DNA of 30,172 bases from DATHVI01 sp035461385. GTDB taxonomy: Bacteria > Actinomycetota > Thermoleophilia > Solirubrobacterales > 70-9. The translations under genes and the position numbers were made by a program. The DNA is taken from NCBI GenBank assembly GCA_035461385.1, contig DATHVI010000080.1, forward strand, positions 1 to 30,172. Direction: 5' to 3'. Positions 16,594-24,768 of the stretch are shown in pieces. Position 1 is the stretch's first letter; the number at the start of each line of letters is the position of its first letter. The notes under the pieces are model-generated. The model was not told the DNA's origin and did no database searches. It saw only the letters and a program-made list of their open reading frames with translations.

Positions 16594-19131
16594 ATGATGA
16601 GGAACCGGGCCGCGACACGCGCAGCCCCAGCCCTCGCCGCCTGGTCGCGGCGCTCGGCGCTTCCGCCCGCCTCGGTGCCTTCGACGGCCGATCCCTCTTT
16701 TCACCGACGCAAGCTGCGAGCGGTTGAGGCTGGCCCGGTGGCCGGCATGATCGCCCAGGGGCTGCTGATCGCGGCACTCGCGGGAATCGCCGGCCTGAGC
16801 GGCGGCGGCCTCATCGCCGGTTGGGTCGCAGGAGTCGCCTGCGGTGCGATCATGAACGCGGCACTGGCGCGCGGCCTCTGCAATCGCCGCTCCTACCGGC
16901 TGGGCCCGGCCGACTGGGTGACCCTTGCTCGCGCGACGCTCGCCGTCGGCGTCGCGGCACTGGTCGCGGCCTCGTTCCAGCAGCCTGTGCCGGTCACGAT
17001 GCTCGTGTCACTCACGGTCGGCGCGCTGGCCCTGGACGCGGTCGACGGATGGGTCGCACGACGCACGAGGACGACGGCGAGGTTCGGCGCGCGCTTCGAC
17101 GCCGAGGTCGATGCGTTCCTGATCCTCATCCTCAGCGTGTATGTCACCCACTCGGCCGGCGCGTGGGTACTCGCGATCGGCGCGGCACGCTACGCGTTCC
17201 TCGCCGCCGGGTGGCTGCTGCCGTGGATGCGCGAGCAGCTCCCGCCCCGCCACTGGCGGAAGGTCGTCGCTGCAACGCAAGGGATCGTGCTGACCGTCGC
17301 GGTCGCACACGTCCTGCCGCCGGCAGTGACCCAGGCCGCACTCGTCGCCGCACTCGTCCTGCTTGCCGAGTCGTTCGGCCGCGACGTGTGGTGGCTCTGG
17401 CGCCACAGGGACGCCACGCGCAGTCGCGCGGCGGCGCCTGCGGACCCCGCCCTCGATCTCGCAGCCGCGCCTCCACCCGGCCCCGGACGCGGACGCGTGC
17501 GCACCGGTGTTGCCGCAGCGCTCACGACCCTCGCCCTGCTGCTCGTGTGGGTAGCCCTCGTCGCTCCCGACCAGCCGATCAGCCTCACCCCGAGGGCCTT
17601 CGTGAGGCTCCCGCTCGAGGGTCTCGTCCTCATCGCCGTCGCTGTCGTCCTGCCCGTCACCGCGCGACGCCTCCTGACCTGGGTCGTCGGACCGGTCCTC
17701 GCGCTGGTGGTCCTCCTGAAGATCCTCAACATAGGGTTTCTCGCCACCTTCAACCGGCCGTTCGATCCCTATCAGGACGTGAGCTACGCCGGGATCGGCA
17801 GCGAGACGCTGCGCGCATTGATCGGTGCGCCAACCGCGAACTTGGTCATCGTCGGGACGGTGGTGCTCGCCGCCGCCGCATTCGTCCTCATGACCCTCGC
17901 GGTGCGTCGGCTGACCCGGGTCGCGGCCGGCCACCGCCGCCGCTCGCTCGGGGCCGTCGCGGCGCTCGCCGTTGTCTGGGTGCTCAGCTCGGTCTTCGGC
18001 GTGCATCTCGTCTCTCACACGCCCGTCGCCTCGACGGGCGCCGCCAGCCTGGTGGTCGACAAGGTGAGTGCGCTGCGGGCCGGCATCGACGACCACGAAG
18101 CCTTCGCCACGGAGATCAGCCACGACCGCTTCCGCGGCACGCCCGGCGACCAGCTGCTGACCGGCCTGCGCGGCAAGGACGTCATTCTCGCGTTCGTCGA
18201 GAGCTACGGCGAGGTCGCGGTCCAGGGCTCCTCGATCACGCCAGGGGTCGATGCCGCTCTCGACAACGGAACCAGGCGGCTGCGGGAGGCCGGGTTCTCC
18301 GCTCGGAGCGGCTTCCTCACCTCGCCGGCGTTCGGCGGCCTCAGCTGGCTGGCGCACTCCACCCTGCACTCGGGCCTCTGGGTCGACACCCCCCGGCGCT
18401 ACGACCAGCTCGTCAAGACCAACCGCTTCACGCTCAGCGAAGCGTTCAAGCGGGCCGGGTGGCGGACCGTCGATGTGGTGCCATCGAACGACCGCGCCTG
18501 GCCTGAGGGGTCGTCGTTCTACCACTTCGACAAGGTCTACGACCGGCGCAACGTCGGATATCAGGGCCCGTCGTTCGCCTACGCATCGATGCCCGACCAG
18601 TACGTCTTCTCGGCCCTGCGACGCCTCGAGCTCGCGAAACCCCACCGTCGTCCCGTCTTCGCGGAGGTCGACCTGGTGTCGAGCCACGTGCCGTGGACGC
18701 ACATCCCGCAGCTGATCGCCTGGCGCGAGGTCGGCGACGGCTCGGTCTTCAACAGCCTTCCGGTGGACGAGACGACAAGAGATGCGCTCTGGAGCAACTC
18801 CACACGCGTGCGTGCGGCGTACGACCGGTCGATCGAGTACACGCTCAACACCCTGGTCTCGTTCGTGCGGCGCTACGGGGACCCCGATCTCGTGCTCGTC
18901 GTCCTCGGCGACCATCAGCCCTGGACGATCGTCAGCGGGCAGGGCGCCAGCCACAACGTGCCGATCTCGGTCATCGCCCATGACCCGGCGGTGCTGAGCC
19001 GGATAGCCGGGTGGGGCTGGAACGACGGCTTGCGGCCCGACCCGCAAGCGCCGGTCTGGCCGATGAGCGCGTTGCGAGACCGCTTCCTCAGCGCATTCGG
19101 CTCGCGCGCGCGACCCGGTGGCTCGCCGTGA
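16594..19131 (+). CDS. CDP-alcohol phosphotransferase fused to a membrane sulfatase/phosphoglycerol-transferase-type domain
   Basis: 845 residues from ATG 16594; GTG 16738, with GAGG upstream, is an alternative start that would remove 48 polar residues. The N-terminal membrane domain holds the complete CDP-alcohol phosphatidyltransferase motif D151-G152-x2-A-R156-x8-G165-x3-D169-x3-D173, which binds metal and CDP. After a cytoplasmic Pro-rich linker near 285-305, further membrane helices (about 310-480) lead to an alkaline-phosphatase-superfamily domain like LtaS. Visible there are DVILAFVESYG (Asp529, Glu536) and VLGDHQPW (Asp773-His774) as metal ligands. One chain could thus both form and process a phospho-alcohol at the membrane. 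It leads a three-gene operon; the next gene overlaps as GTGA. Confidence 0.87.
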   Translation: MMRNRAATRAAPALAAWSRRSALPPASVPSTADPSFHRRKLRAVEAGPVAGMIAQGLLIAALAGIAGLSGGGLIAGWVAGVACGAIMNAALARGLCNRRSYRLGPADWVTLARATLAVGVAALVAASFQQPVPVTMLVSLTVGALALDAVDGWVARRTRTTARFGARFDAEVDAFLILILSVYVTHSAGAWVLAIGAARYAFLAAGWLLPWMREQLPPRHWRKVVAATQGIVLTVAVAHVLPPAVTQAALVAALVLLAESFGRDVWWLWRHRDATRSRAAAPADPALDLAAAPPPGPGRGRVRTGVAAALTTLALLLVWVALVAPDQPISLTPRAFVRLPLEGLVLIAVAVVLPVTARRLLTWVVGPVLALVVLLKILNIGFLATFNRPFDPYQDVSYAGIGSETLRALIGAPTANLVIVGTVVLAAAAFVLMTLAVRRLTRVAAGHRRRSLGAVAALAVVWVLSSVFGVHLVSHTPVASTGAASLVVDKVSALRAGIDDHEAFATEISHDRFRGTPGDQLLTGLRGKDVILAFVESYGEVAVQGSSITPGVDAALDNGTRRLREAGFSARSGFLTSPAFGGLSWLAHSTLHSGLWVDTPRRYDQLVKTNRFTLSEAFKRAGWRTVDVVPSNDRAWPEGSSFYHFDKVYDRRNVGYQGPSFAYASMPDQYVFSALRRLELAKPHRRPVFAEVDLVSSHVPWTHIPQLIAWREVGDGSVFNSLPVDETTRDALWSNSTRVRAAYDRSIEYTLNTLVSFVRRYGDPDLVLVVLGDHQPWTIVSGQGASHNVPISVIAHDPAVLSRIAGWGWNDGLRPDPQAPVWPMSALRDRFLSAFGSRARPGGSP

Positions 19132-20123
19132 GCGCCACACCCTCGGACAGGGCGGGGCGCGGCATGAGGCGGACCGTGTGGACGTGGGGCCGCTTCGTGG
19201 GCTCCGCCGTGACGTTGACTGTCCTGATCTGGGTGATGGGCGCGAGTCCGTTCCTCGACGGCGTCCGCACGGTCGACGGTCGGGCGCTGGCGGCGGCGGC
19301 GGGCCTGGGGGTGCTGAGCACAGTCTGCTGTGCTTGGCGGTGGAAGATCGTCGCCGGTGGTCTCGGCGTCCACCTGCCGCTGCCCGCTGCGGTGGCGGCG
19401 TACTACCGATCGCTGTTCCTCAACGTCACGGTGCCCGGCGGGATCGTGGGCGACCTGCACCGCGGGATCAGCCACGGTCGCGACGTGAGCGATGTCGGCC
19501 GCGCGCTGCGGGCCGTCGCGTGGGAACGCGTGGCCGGGCAGGTCGTGCAGGCAGTCCTGACCGTGGCCGTTCTCCTCGCGTTGCCGTCGCCCGTGCACTC
19601 GTACATGCCGGTGGTGGCGATCGCGCTCGTCATCGCGGTGCTTGGCGTCGTGCTCATGGCTCGGGTGCGACCCGGTGGCGGTCGGTCTGCATTCGCGCGG
19701 CTCCGGAGGGCCACGGCCGGCGATATCCGCGACGGGCTCCTCGCCCGCAGGGCGTGGCTGGGCATCGGGCTCGCATCCGCGCTGGTCGTCTGCGGCCACG
19801 CGGTCACCTTCCTGATCGCCGCGGCGACGGCGGACACCGCCGCGCCACCGTCCCAGATGCTGCCGCTGGCGCTGCTGGTGATGTTGGTCATGGCGTTGCC
19901 CAGCGTCGGTGGCTGGGGGCCGCGCGAGGGCGCGACGGCATGGGCGTTCGGCGCGGCCGGCCTGGGGGCCGAGCAAGGGGTCACCACCGCCGTCGTCTAC
20001 GGCGTCATGGTGCTCGTCGCCAGTCTGCCGGGTGCCGCCGTCCTGGTGGTGTCATGGTCCCGTCGTACATTGCCCGCGGGACGGGCCGAACCACCGCTCG
20101 CGGAGGGACCTGCACATGCTTGA
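19128..20123 (+). CDS. Flippase-like integral membrane protein (lysylphosphatidylglycerol synthase TM-region family)
   Basis: 331 residues from GTG 19128 (GTGA overlap). Several hydrophobic helices run through the protein. The family signature shows as AYYRSLFLNVTVPGGIVGDLHRG near 88-110, matching the conserved PG.IGGD region of the UPF0104/MprF-type flippase domain, and SVGGWGPREGATAWAFG late in the protein. Relatives translocate or bind lipid-linked molecules; no synthase domain is attached. In this operon it may move the product of the CDP-alcohol enzyme or the glycosyltransferase across the membrane, an inference from context. Confidence 0.85.
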   Translation: MSATPSDRAGRGMRRTVWTWGRFVGSAVTLTVLIWVMGASPFLDGVRTVDGRALAAAAGLGVLSTVCCAWRWKIVAGGLGVHLPLPAAVAAYYRSLFLNVTVPGGIVGDLHRGISHGRDVSDVGRALRAVAWERVAGQVVQAVLTVAVLLALPSPVHSYMPVVAIALVIAVLGVVLMARVRPGGGRSAFARLRRATAGDIRDGLLARRAWLGIGLASALVVCGHAVTFLIAAATADTAAPPSQMLPLALLVMLVMALPSVGGWGPREGATAWAFGAAGLGAEQGVTTAVVYGVMVLVASLPGAAVLVVSWSRRTLPAGRAEPPLAEGPAHA

Positions 20124-20808
20124 GCGCCCGTACACCTTGCTGAGCTGCGCCCTCTCCATCGATGGCTATCTCGGCAGCGCGACGCCGCCGCGCCTCGAGC
20201 TGTCCAACGACGCGGACTGCGACCGGGTCGACGCCGTGCGCGCATCGTGTGACGCGATCCTGGTCGGCGCGGGTACCGTGCGGGACGACAACCCGCGGCT
20301 GCTGGTGCGCTCGAAGGCTCGCCGCGACGAGCGGATGGCTCGTGGACTCGCCCCGTCGCCGATCAAGGTCACGGTGACCGAGCGGGGGGAGTTGGACGCG
20401 CGCGCCGACTTCTTCACCACGGGCGAGACGGAGAAGCTCGTCTACGTCGCGAGCCGGCGGGTGGCCGACGCCCGGTCGCGACTCGGACCGGTGGCGACCG
20501 TGGTCGACGGCGGCCACCCGATCGGGATGCGCACGATCAGCGAGGACCTCGCCGCCCGCGGTGTGCAGCGGCTGATGGTCGAGGGCGGGGAGAAGGTGCT
20601 CACCCAGTTCCTGACCGACAACCTCGCCGACGAGCTGCAGCTGGTCGTTGCCCCGTTCTTCGTCGGCGACTCCCGAGCCCCCCGTTTCGTGAGCGACGGC
20701 CGATTCCCCTGGAACTCCGACCGGCGCGCGACGCTCGCTGAGGTCCGCCGGATCGACGACGTGGTGCTGCTGCGCTACGCGCTCTCGCAGCGGTTCCGGC
20801 TCGACTGA
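20116..20808 (+). CDS. RibD C-terminal-type pyrimidine reductase
   Basis: 230 residues from ATG 20116, overlapping the previous gene by 8 nt, with GGAGG upstream. The dihydrofolate-reductase-like fold of RibD reductases shows as LSCALSIDGYL, SCDAILVGAGTVRDDNPRLLVR at about 45-66, and GVQRLMVEGGEKVLTQF at about 152-168. It has no deaminase domain, so it would only reduce a ribosyl-pyrimidine or related substrate with NAD(P)H. Its location in this cluster rather than with riboflavin genes suggests a specialised pathway. It is the last gene of the + operon and converges on the methyltransferase 84 nt away. Confidence 0.9.
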   Translation: MLERPYTLLSCALSIDGYLGSATPPRLELSNDADCDRVDAVRASCDAILVGAGTVRDDNPRLLVRSKARRDERMARGLAPSPIKVTVTERGELDARADFFTTGETEKLVYVASRRVADARSRLGPVATVVDGGHPIGMRTISEDLAARGVQRLMVEGGEKVLTQFLTDNLADELQLVVAPFFVGDSRAPRFVSDGRFPWNSDRRATLAEVRRIDDVVLLRYALSQRFRLD

Positions 20809-20891
20809 CAGAGGAGAAACGCGGGCCGGCGTCGGCGACCGGGGACACGCATGCGTGCGGCGGCACGGTGGATCGGCCTGGACGGCGGTCG

Positions 20892-21713
20892 TCAGGGCAG
20901 GACCAGCAGGTCAGCGTGCTCCACGGTGACCGTAAGCTGCCCGGCTCTTGCCTCCGCCAGACGTCGGCGTGTGTAGGCGTCGGTCTCGGCGGCCAGCTCG
21001 ACCTGCTGCTCGCACGCGGCACCCAACCACCCGGTGAACCACTCCGCCGCCAGGCTGGCGTGTAAGGCGCCGAGTCGCCAGGGGCTGGGCCGGACGAGAA
21101 CTTCTGCCCCCAGTCGGTCGAACTCCTCGAGCGCCGCCGCAACGGCGTCCGGGCCGAGCACGCGCCCCCCGTTCGCGGTGCGACGTTGGTGGGCATCGAA
21201 TGCGGCGGCCACGCGGCGGTCCAGCGGATCCGCTGGGGTCAGGTCCACCCGACCGAGGACGGTCAGGGTCAGTAACGCGGGACACCCTGCGCCGACGCAG
21301 ACGCTGACCAGCCTGGCCAACTCGTCCTCGGTCAGCATGTCCAGCAGCGCTGAGGCGGTGACCAGGGTTGCGCCGACGAGCTCGCCCGGGTGCAGCCGGG
21401 TGATGTCGGTCTGCACCGCCTCGACGCTGACCGCGGCCCCGTCGGCGGCCGATCGGGGGAGGTCCGCCGCGGCAACCTCCAGCAGGTCTGCGTCGCGATC
21501 GTGCGCGAACCAGCGCTGCGGCCCGGGCAGCAGTGGCGCCAGCCAGCGGCCCATCGCCCCGGTGCCACAGCCGAGATCGTGGATCACCCGAAGGCCGGTT
21601 GCCGGGAGGTGTCGCCCGACTTCTTCGACGAGGTCGGGTGCACGGGCCGCGGCGTCGGCAGGTTCGCGGAGCGCAAGCCATCTCCCGCTGACCCGGGCGC
21701 CCTCGACGGTCAT
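20892..21713 (-). CDS. Class I SAM-dependent methyltransferase of the pterin-type cluster
   Basis: 273 residues from ATG 21713, whose ATGA overlaps the glycosyltransferase stop. Motif I is IHDLGCGTGAMGRWL at about 44-58, with the acidic residue of strand 2 in FAHDRDADLLE, and TLVTASALLDMLTEDEL as motif II and beyond. The C-terminal part (PWRLGALHASLAAEWFTGWL..) is characteristic of a subfamily I associate with this actinobacterial cluster. The methyl acceptor is unknown. It is the last gene of the four-gene minus operon. Confidence 0.87.
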   Translation of the reverse strand: MTVEGARVSGRWLALREPADAAARAPDLVEEVGRHLPATGLRVIHDLGCGTGAMGRWLAPLLPGPQRWFAHDRDADLLEVAAADLPRSAADGAAVSVEAVQTDITRLHPGELVGATLVTASALLDMLTEDELARLVSVCVGAGCPALLTLTVLGRVDLTPADPLDRRVAAAFDAHQRRTANGGRVLGPDAVAAALEEFDRLGAEVLVRPSPWRLGALHASLAAEWFTGWLGAACEQQVELAAETDAYTRRRLAEARAGQLTVTVEHADLLVLP

Positions 21714-22777
21714 CGCGACGCCCCCGCCAGGACCCCGGCGATCAGCGATGTGGTGGTCGACCACGTGGCGAGCGACCTGCGCCGCTCGCGGGCGGTCCGA
21801 CGCAACTGCGCTCTCAGCTCGGCATCGCCCAGCCAGGTCCGGAGCGCCGCGCCGAGTGCCTCAGGGTCGCCCGGCGGGACCAGCAGCCCCGGCCGGGTTC
21901 CGGCGCGGTCGTGACCGAGGGCCTCCGACAGCCCGCCGACGTCGGTTGCGATCACGGGCAGCCCCCGGGCGAGGGCCTCGATGACGGCGATGCCGTACGT
22001 CTCAGCGCGCGAGGCCAGCACCATCAGATCCGCGGCGGCGTAGGTTCGGTCGAGATCGGGGCCGGTTCGCGGCCCCGGGAAGCACACGCGGTCGTCCAGC
22101 CCGCAGTCGAGCGAATGGCGACGCAGACCCTCCACGAACCCCGGGTCCCGCTCCAGGCTGCCGACGCAGACGCAGCGCCACGGCAGGTCCGTCATCGTGG
22201 CCAGAGCATCGAGCAGCACATCGTGTCCCTTGTCGAACGTCACCGCCGCGACGCAGAGCAGCGCCTCGCCGGTCGCAGTCTCGGTTGCGAGGTCGGCGAC
22301 GTCGACCGCGGGCTCAGCGACGTGCACCCGGTGGGCAGGGAGCTGGTACAGCTCCAGTAGCCGGCGCCGGGCCCATGCGCTGGTCGTGACGACGGCAGCG
22401 GCGACCGAGAGGACCGTGCGTTCCCGCCACCGGGCATCGCCGGCCCCGCCGTCCGCCGGGCGGTGGCCCAGCGGCATGTGCACGAGTACGGTCAAGCACA
22501 ACCGACGCGCCTGTGGCACGAGCACCTCCGGGGCAGTCGAGGCGACCAGGCCGTCGAGCAGCACGACGGCGTCGTCGGGAATCCGCTGGACGACGCCGTC
22601 GAGGGCGGCGAGCGACGCCGCGTCGGGGCGCGGCCAGCGGCCGGCTACGGCGTGCTCGTGCACCGACCAGCCGATCGAGGTGAGCCCGCGGCAGAGATGG
22701 CGGTCATACGTGTTGCCCCCGCTTGGCCGCGCCGGGTCGTCGATGCCGTCGGGCACGACGACGTGCACCGCCGTCAC
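21710..22777 (-). CDS. Family 4 glycosyltransferase (GT-B fold)
   Basis: 355 residues from GTG 22777 (GTGA overlap with the PTPS gene). The N-terminal acceptor domain has PSGGNTYDRHL. The C-terminal donor domain has LLCVAAVTFDKGHDVLLDAL and the EX7E pair Glu259/Glu267 in SRAETYGIAVIEALARGLPV, diagnostic of retaining GT4 enzymes using nucleotide sugars. No membrane helix is seen; it is probably cytoplasmic or peripheral. It should glycosylate the intermediate made by this cluster; neither donor nor acceptor can be read. Confidence 0.9.
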   Translation of the reverse strand: MTAVHVVVPDGIDDPARPSGGNTYDRHLCRGLTSIGWSVHEHAVAGRWPRPDAASLAALDGVVQRIPDDAVVLLDGLVASTAPEVLVPQARRLCLTVLVHMPLGHRPADGGAGDARWRERTVLSVAAAVVTTSAWARRRLLELYQLPAHRVHVAEPAVDVADLATETATGEALLCVAAVTFDKGHDVLLDALATMTDLPWRCVCVGSLERDPGFVEGLRRHSLDCGLDDRVCFPGPRTGPDLDRTYAAADLMVLASRAETYGIAVIEALARGLPVIATDVGGLSEALGHDRAGTRPGLLVPPGDPEALGAALRTWLGDAELRAQLRRTARERRRSLATWSTTTSLIAGVLAGASR

Positions 22778-23172
22778 AGCGGCCGCTCGTAGCTCGCCCG
22801 GGCGATGTGCGATTCGTGCAGCGTGACGACCAGCCCGTCGAGCTCCCGAGCCGTGTCACCCAGCGCGCCGGCGTGCACCCTTTCTGCGAGTCGATCCGCG
22901 ACGACCCGGGCGAGTGCCTCGGTGGACGTGTTCATGCCCGCGAATGCGTCGTCGTCGTCGAGGTTGCGATACGTGAGCTCGGATACCACAGCGTGCAGCT
23001 GCTCGGCAGCTCGACCGATGTCAACGACGATGTCGTCAGCGTCGAGGGCCACGCGCCTGAACGTGGCGTCGACGACGTACGTCGCGCCGTGCAAGCGCTG
23101 CGCGGGCCCGAACACCTCGCCGCGGAGGCTGTGAGCGATCATCATGTGGTCGCGGACAGTGACGCTGAACAT
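22774..23172 (-). CDS. 6-pyruvoyl-tetrahydropterin synthase/QueD homologue with altered active site
   Basis: 132 residues from ATG 23172. The T-fold is recognisable: IAHSL with His14, RLHGATYVVDATF with His28, NTSTEALARVVAD (the NPTSE-like motif) and VTLHESHIARASYE with the conserved Glu. In PTPS and QueD the metal is held by three His (one upstream plus HGH) and a Cys four to six residues before HGH is catalytic. Here HGH is HGA, and the protein has no Cys at all. The chemistry must therefore differ from that of standard QueD or PTPS. It lies between the oxidoreductase (3-nt gap) and the glycosyltransferase. Confidence 0.88.
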   Translation of the reverse strand: MFSVTVRDHMMIAHSLRGEVFGPAQRLHGATYVVDATFRRVALDADDIVVDIGRAAEQLHAVVSELTYRNLDDDDAFAGMNTSTEALARVVADRLAERVHAGALGDTARELDGLVVTLHESHIARASYERPL

Positions 23173-23175
23173 GAC

Positions 23176-24156
23176 CTACTCACCGTCGTAGGTGATCGTA
23201 TGGCAGAGCGCCGGCAGGCTTCCGGCGGCCAGCCGTGCCATCACGTCGGGAAGCTCATCGAAGCGGGACTGACCAGTGACGAGCGCGTCGAAGGCAGGGT
23301 CGCGCAGCAGGTCGAGTGCAAGTGCCAGCCGCTCGGCCGTCGTGCGGCGCCCGCTGCGGGCCGGGGAGAGGGTGCTGACCTGGCTCGCGCGGATGCCGAG
23401 TCGACGCGAGTGGAACGCGCCACCGAGCGAGAGCTGGACCTCGCTGTCTCCGTACCAGCTGAGGTCGATGACCGTGCCCTCGGGTGCGAGCAGGTCGAGC
23501 GACCGTTGGAGCCCGGCGGACGTCGCGCTCGCGTGGACGACCAGGTCGCGGCCGTCGGTGGCATCGGCCGGCCGCGCGAAGTCGACGCCGAGTGCGGCCG
23601 CGACATCGGCCCGGCCGGCATCAATGTCTACGAGCGTGACCTGCACCGCCGGGAAGCGACTCAGCAGGCGTGCGACGCAGCAGCCGACCATCCCGGCGCC
23701 GACGACGGTGATCCGGTCGCCGAGAAGCGGCCCGGCGTCCCACAGGGCATTGACCGCGGTCTCGACGGTGCCCGCGAGCACGGCACGAGCGGGCGGCACG
23801 TCCTCGGGAACGACGGCGACCGCGCTGGCCGGCACCACGAAAGCAGTCTGGTGCGGGTACAGGCAGAAGACCGTGCGGCCGATCAGCTCCGGCGGTCCCT
23901 GCTCCACGGTGCCGACGCTCAGGTAGCCGTACTTGACCGGCCCCGGGAAATCACCTTCCTGGAACGGCGCCCGCATCGCCGCGTACTGGCCCGGTGGCAC
24001 GCCGCCCCGGAACACCAACGTCTCGGTGCCCCGGCTGACGCCCGACCGCAAGGTGCGCACCATCACCTCGTCCCGCCCCGGCTCCGGCAGCGTGAGCGGT
24101 CGGATCTCCCCACGGCCCGGACTCCGCACCCAGAACGCGTGCGCATCGATTTGCAC
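23176..24156 (-). CDS. Medium-chain dehydrogenase/reductase lacking classical zinc cysteines
   Basis: 326 residues from GTG 24156, preceded by AAGGTGAG; GTG 24165 would add three residues. The GroES-like N-domain has TLRSGVSRGTETLVF where typical zinc alcohol dehydrogenases have GxCGTD, so the catalytic zinc Cys is absent. The Rossmann part carries ITVVGAGMVGCCVARLL (nucleotide-binding GxGxxG) and VTLVDIDAGR. Other family features are FPGPVKYGYLSVG and VFCLYPHQTAFVV. Databases usually call this type 'zinc-binding alcohol dehydrogenase'. It leads the minus operon and probably performs the redox step on the pathway intermediate. Confidence 0.85.
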   Translation of the reverse strand: MQIDAHAFWVRSPGRGEIRPLTLPEPGRDEVMVRTLRSGVSRGTETLVFRGGVPPGQYAAMRAPFQEGDFPGPVKYGYLSVGTVEQGPPELIGRTVFCLYPHQTAFVVPASAVAVVPEDVPPARAVLAGTVETAVNALWDAGPLLGDRITVVGAGMVGCCVARLLSRFPAVQVTLVDIDAGRADVAAALGVDFARPADATDGRDLVVHASATSAGLQRSLDLLAPEGTVIDLSWYGDSEVQLSLGGAFHSRRLGIRASQVSTLSPARSGRRTTAERLALALDLLRDPAFDALVTGQSRFDELPDVMARLAAGSLPALCHTITYDGE

Positions 24157-24165
24157 GGGTCTCAC

Positions 24166-24382
24166 CTTGCCGGCGCGCAGATCGAAGGTCTTGTCGAACC
24201 GACGTTGCAGAGCTTTCGTTCGCGCACAGCTGCCTCACAGGCTTGCACGCCTGCGACGGACGACGCTACCGGCTACGAAGGTGGTTCGAGCGGAGGGCCT
24301 GAGCCCGAAGGACCCTCCGCTCGCTCACCGACCGCTCGGCCCGGCGCCCCGCGAGGCCCACGCTGGGCCGCGTCGAGCGCGA
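24166..24382. other. Upstream region with a strong 11-bp hairpin
   Basis: No gene is supported here. The notable element is an inverted repeat at 24287-24323: CGAGCGGAGGG pairs perfectly with CCCTCCGCTCG around a 15-nt loop. There is no T-tract on either side. It lies upstream of the minus operon rather than at a gene end, so a terminator for read-through or a dispersed palindrome are both possible. I see no clear -35/-10 pair for the oxidoreductase. Confidence 0.5.
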
Positions 24383-24568
24383 ATGAGGAGGGGCGATGCC
24401 CTGATCGGCGCGTTGGTGGCTTTGCTCCTACCGCTCGTCATGCTCGGCTGCGCGCCCGGTCGCGCGTCACCGCCGAGCGCCCGCCGAGTCCCGCGCCTGA
24501 GCCGGGCTCAAGGCCCGTCGAATCCGGGGGCCGGCGCCGTCAGCGCCGACCTCCTGGTCTGCTACTGA
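24383..24568 (+). CDS. Possible small lipoprotein
   Basis: 61 residues from ATG 24383. Residues 1-23 have a basic start, a hydrophobic core (LIGALVALLLPLVM) and LGC at 21-23, which resembles a lipobox though with Met at -3. The rest is short, Pro/Ser/Arg-rich and ends in VCY. No good ribosome binding site is seen upstream. No homologue is recognised; it may be a chance ORF. Confidence 0.3.
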   Translation: MRRGDALIGALVALLLPLVMLGCAPGRASPPSARRVPRLSRAQGPSNPGAGAVSADLLVCY

Positions 24569-24768
24569 CCTCCCACCCGCCTGCCTCCTCGACCGGGCAT
24601 CCCGATCTCCGCGATGGGACTCCCGCTCCGGACAGGTTGCGGGCATCGTAGGTTGGCGCGCAAGCGGCGCCCCCAGATCGCGCGAGGCGGAAGCGGCCGG
24701 AGCCTCCTGGAGGCTGCTCCTCAGCGAGGGACGCTGGTATTCGATGTACTGGATGCGAGGGATTCGAA
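24569..24768. other. Intergenic stretch with a short palindrome
   Basis: No coding region is supported. AGCCTCC/GGAGGCT at 24701-24715 form a 7-bp palindrome around a single T, without a T-tract. The end of the stretch carries the GAGGG ribosome binding site of the cupin pseudogene. Confidence 0.4.

Noticed and set aside
17008..19140. 710-codon minus-strand frame opposite the CDP-alcohol fusion
   Set aside because: Low-complexity shadow; the + strand frame has complete catalytic motifs.
22723..24651. 642-codon + strand frame across the PTPS and dehydrogenase genes
   Set aside because: Runs antisense through two clear genes and has no recognisable domain.
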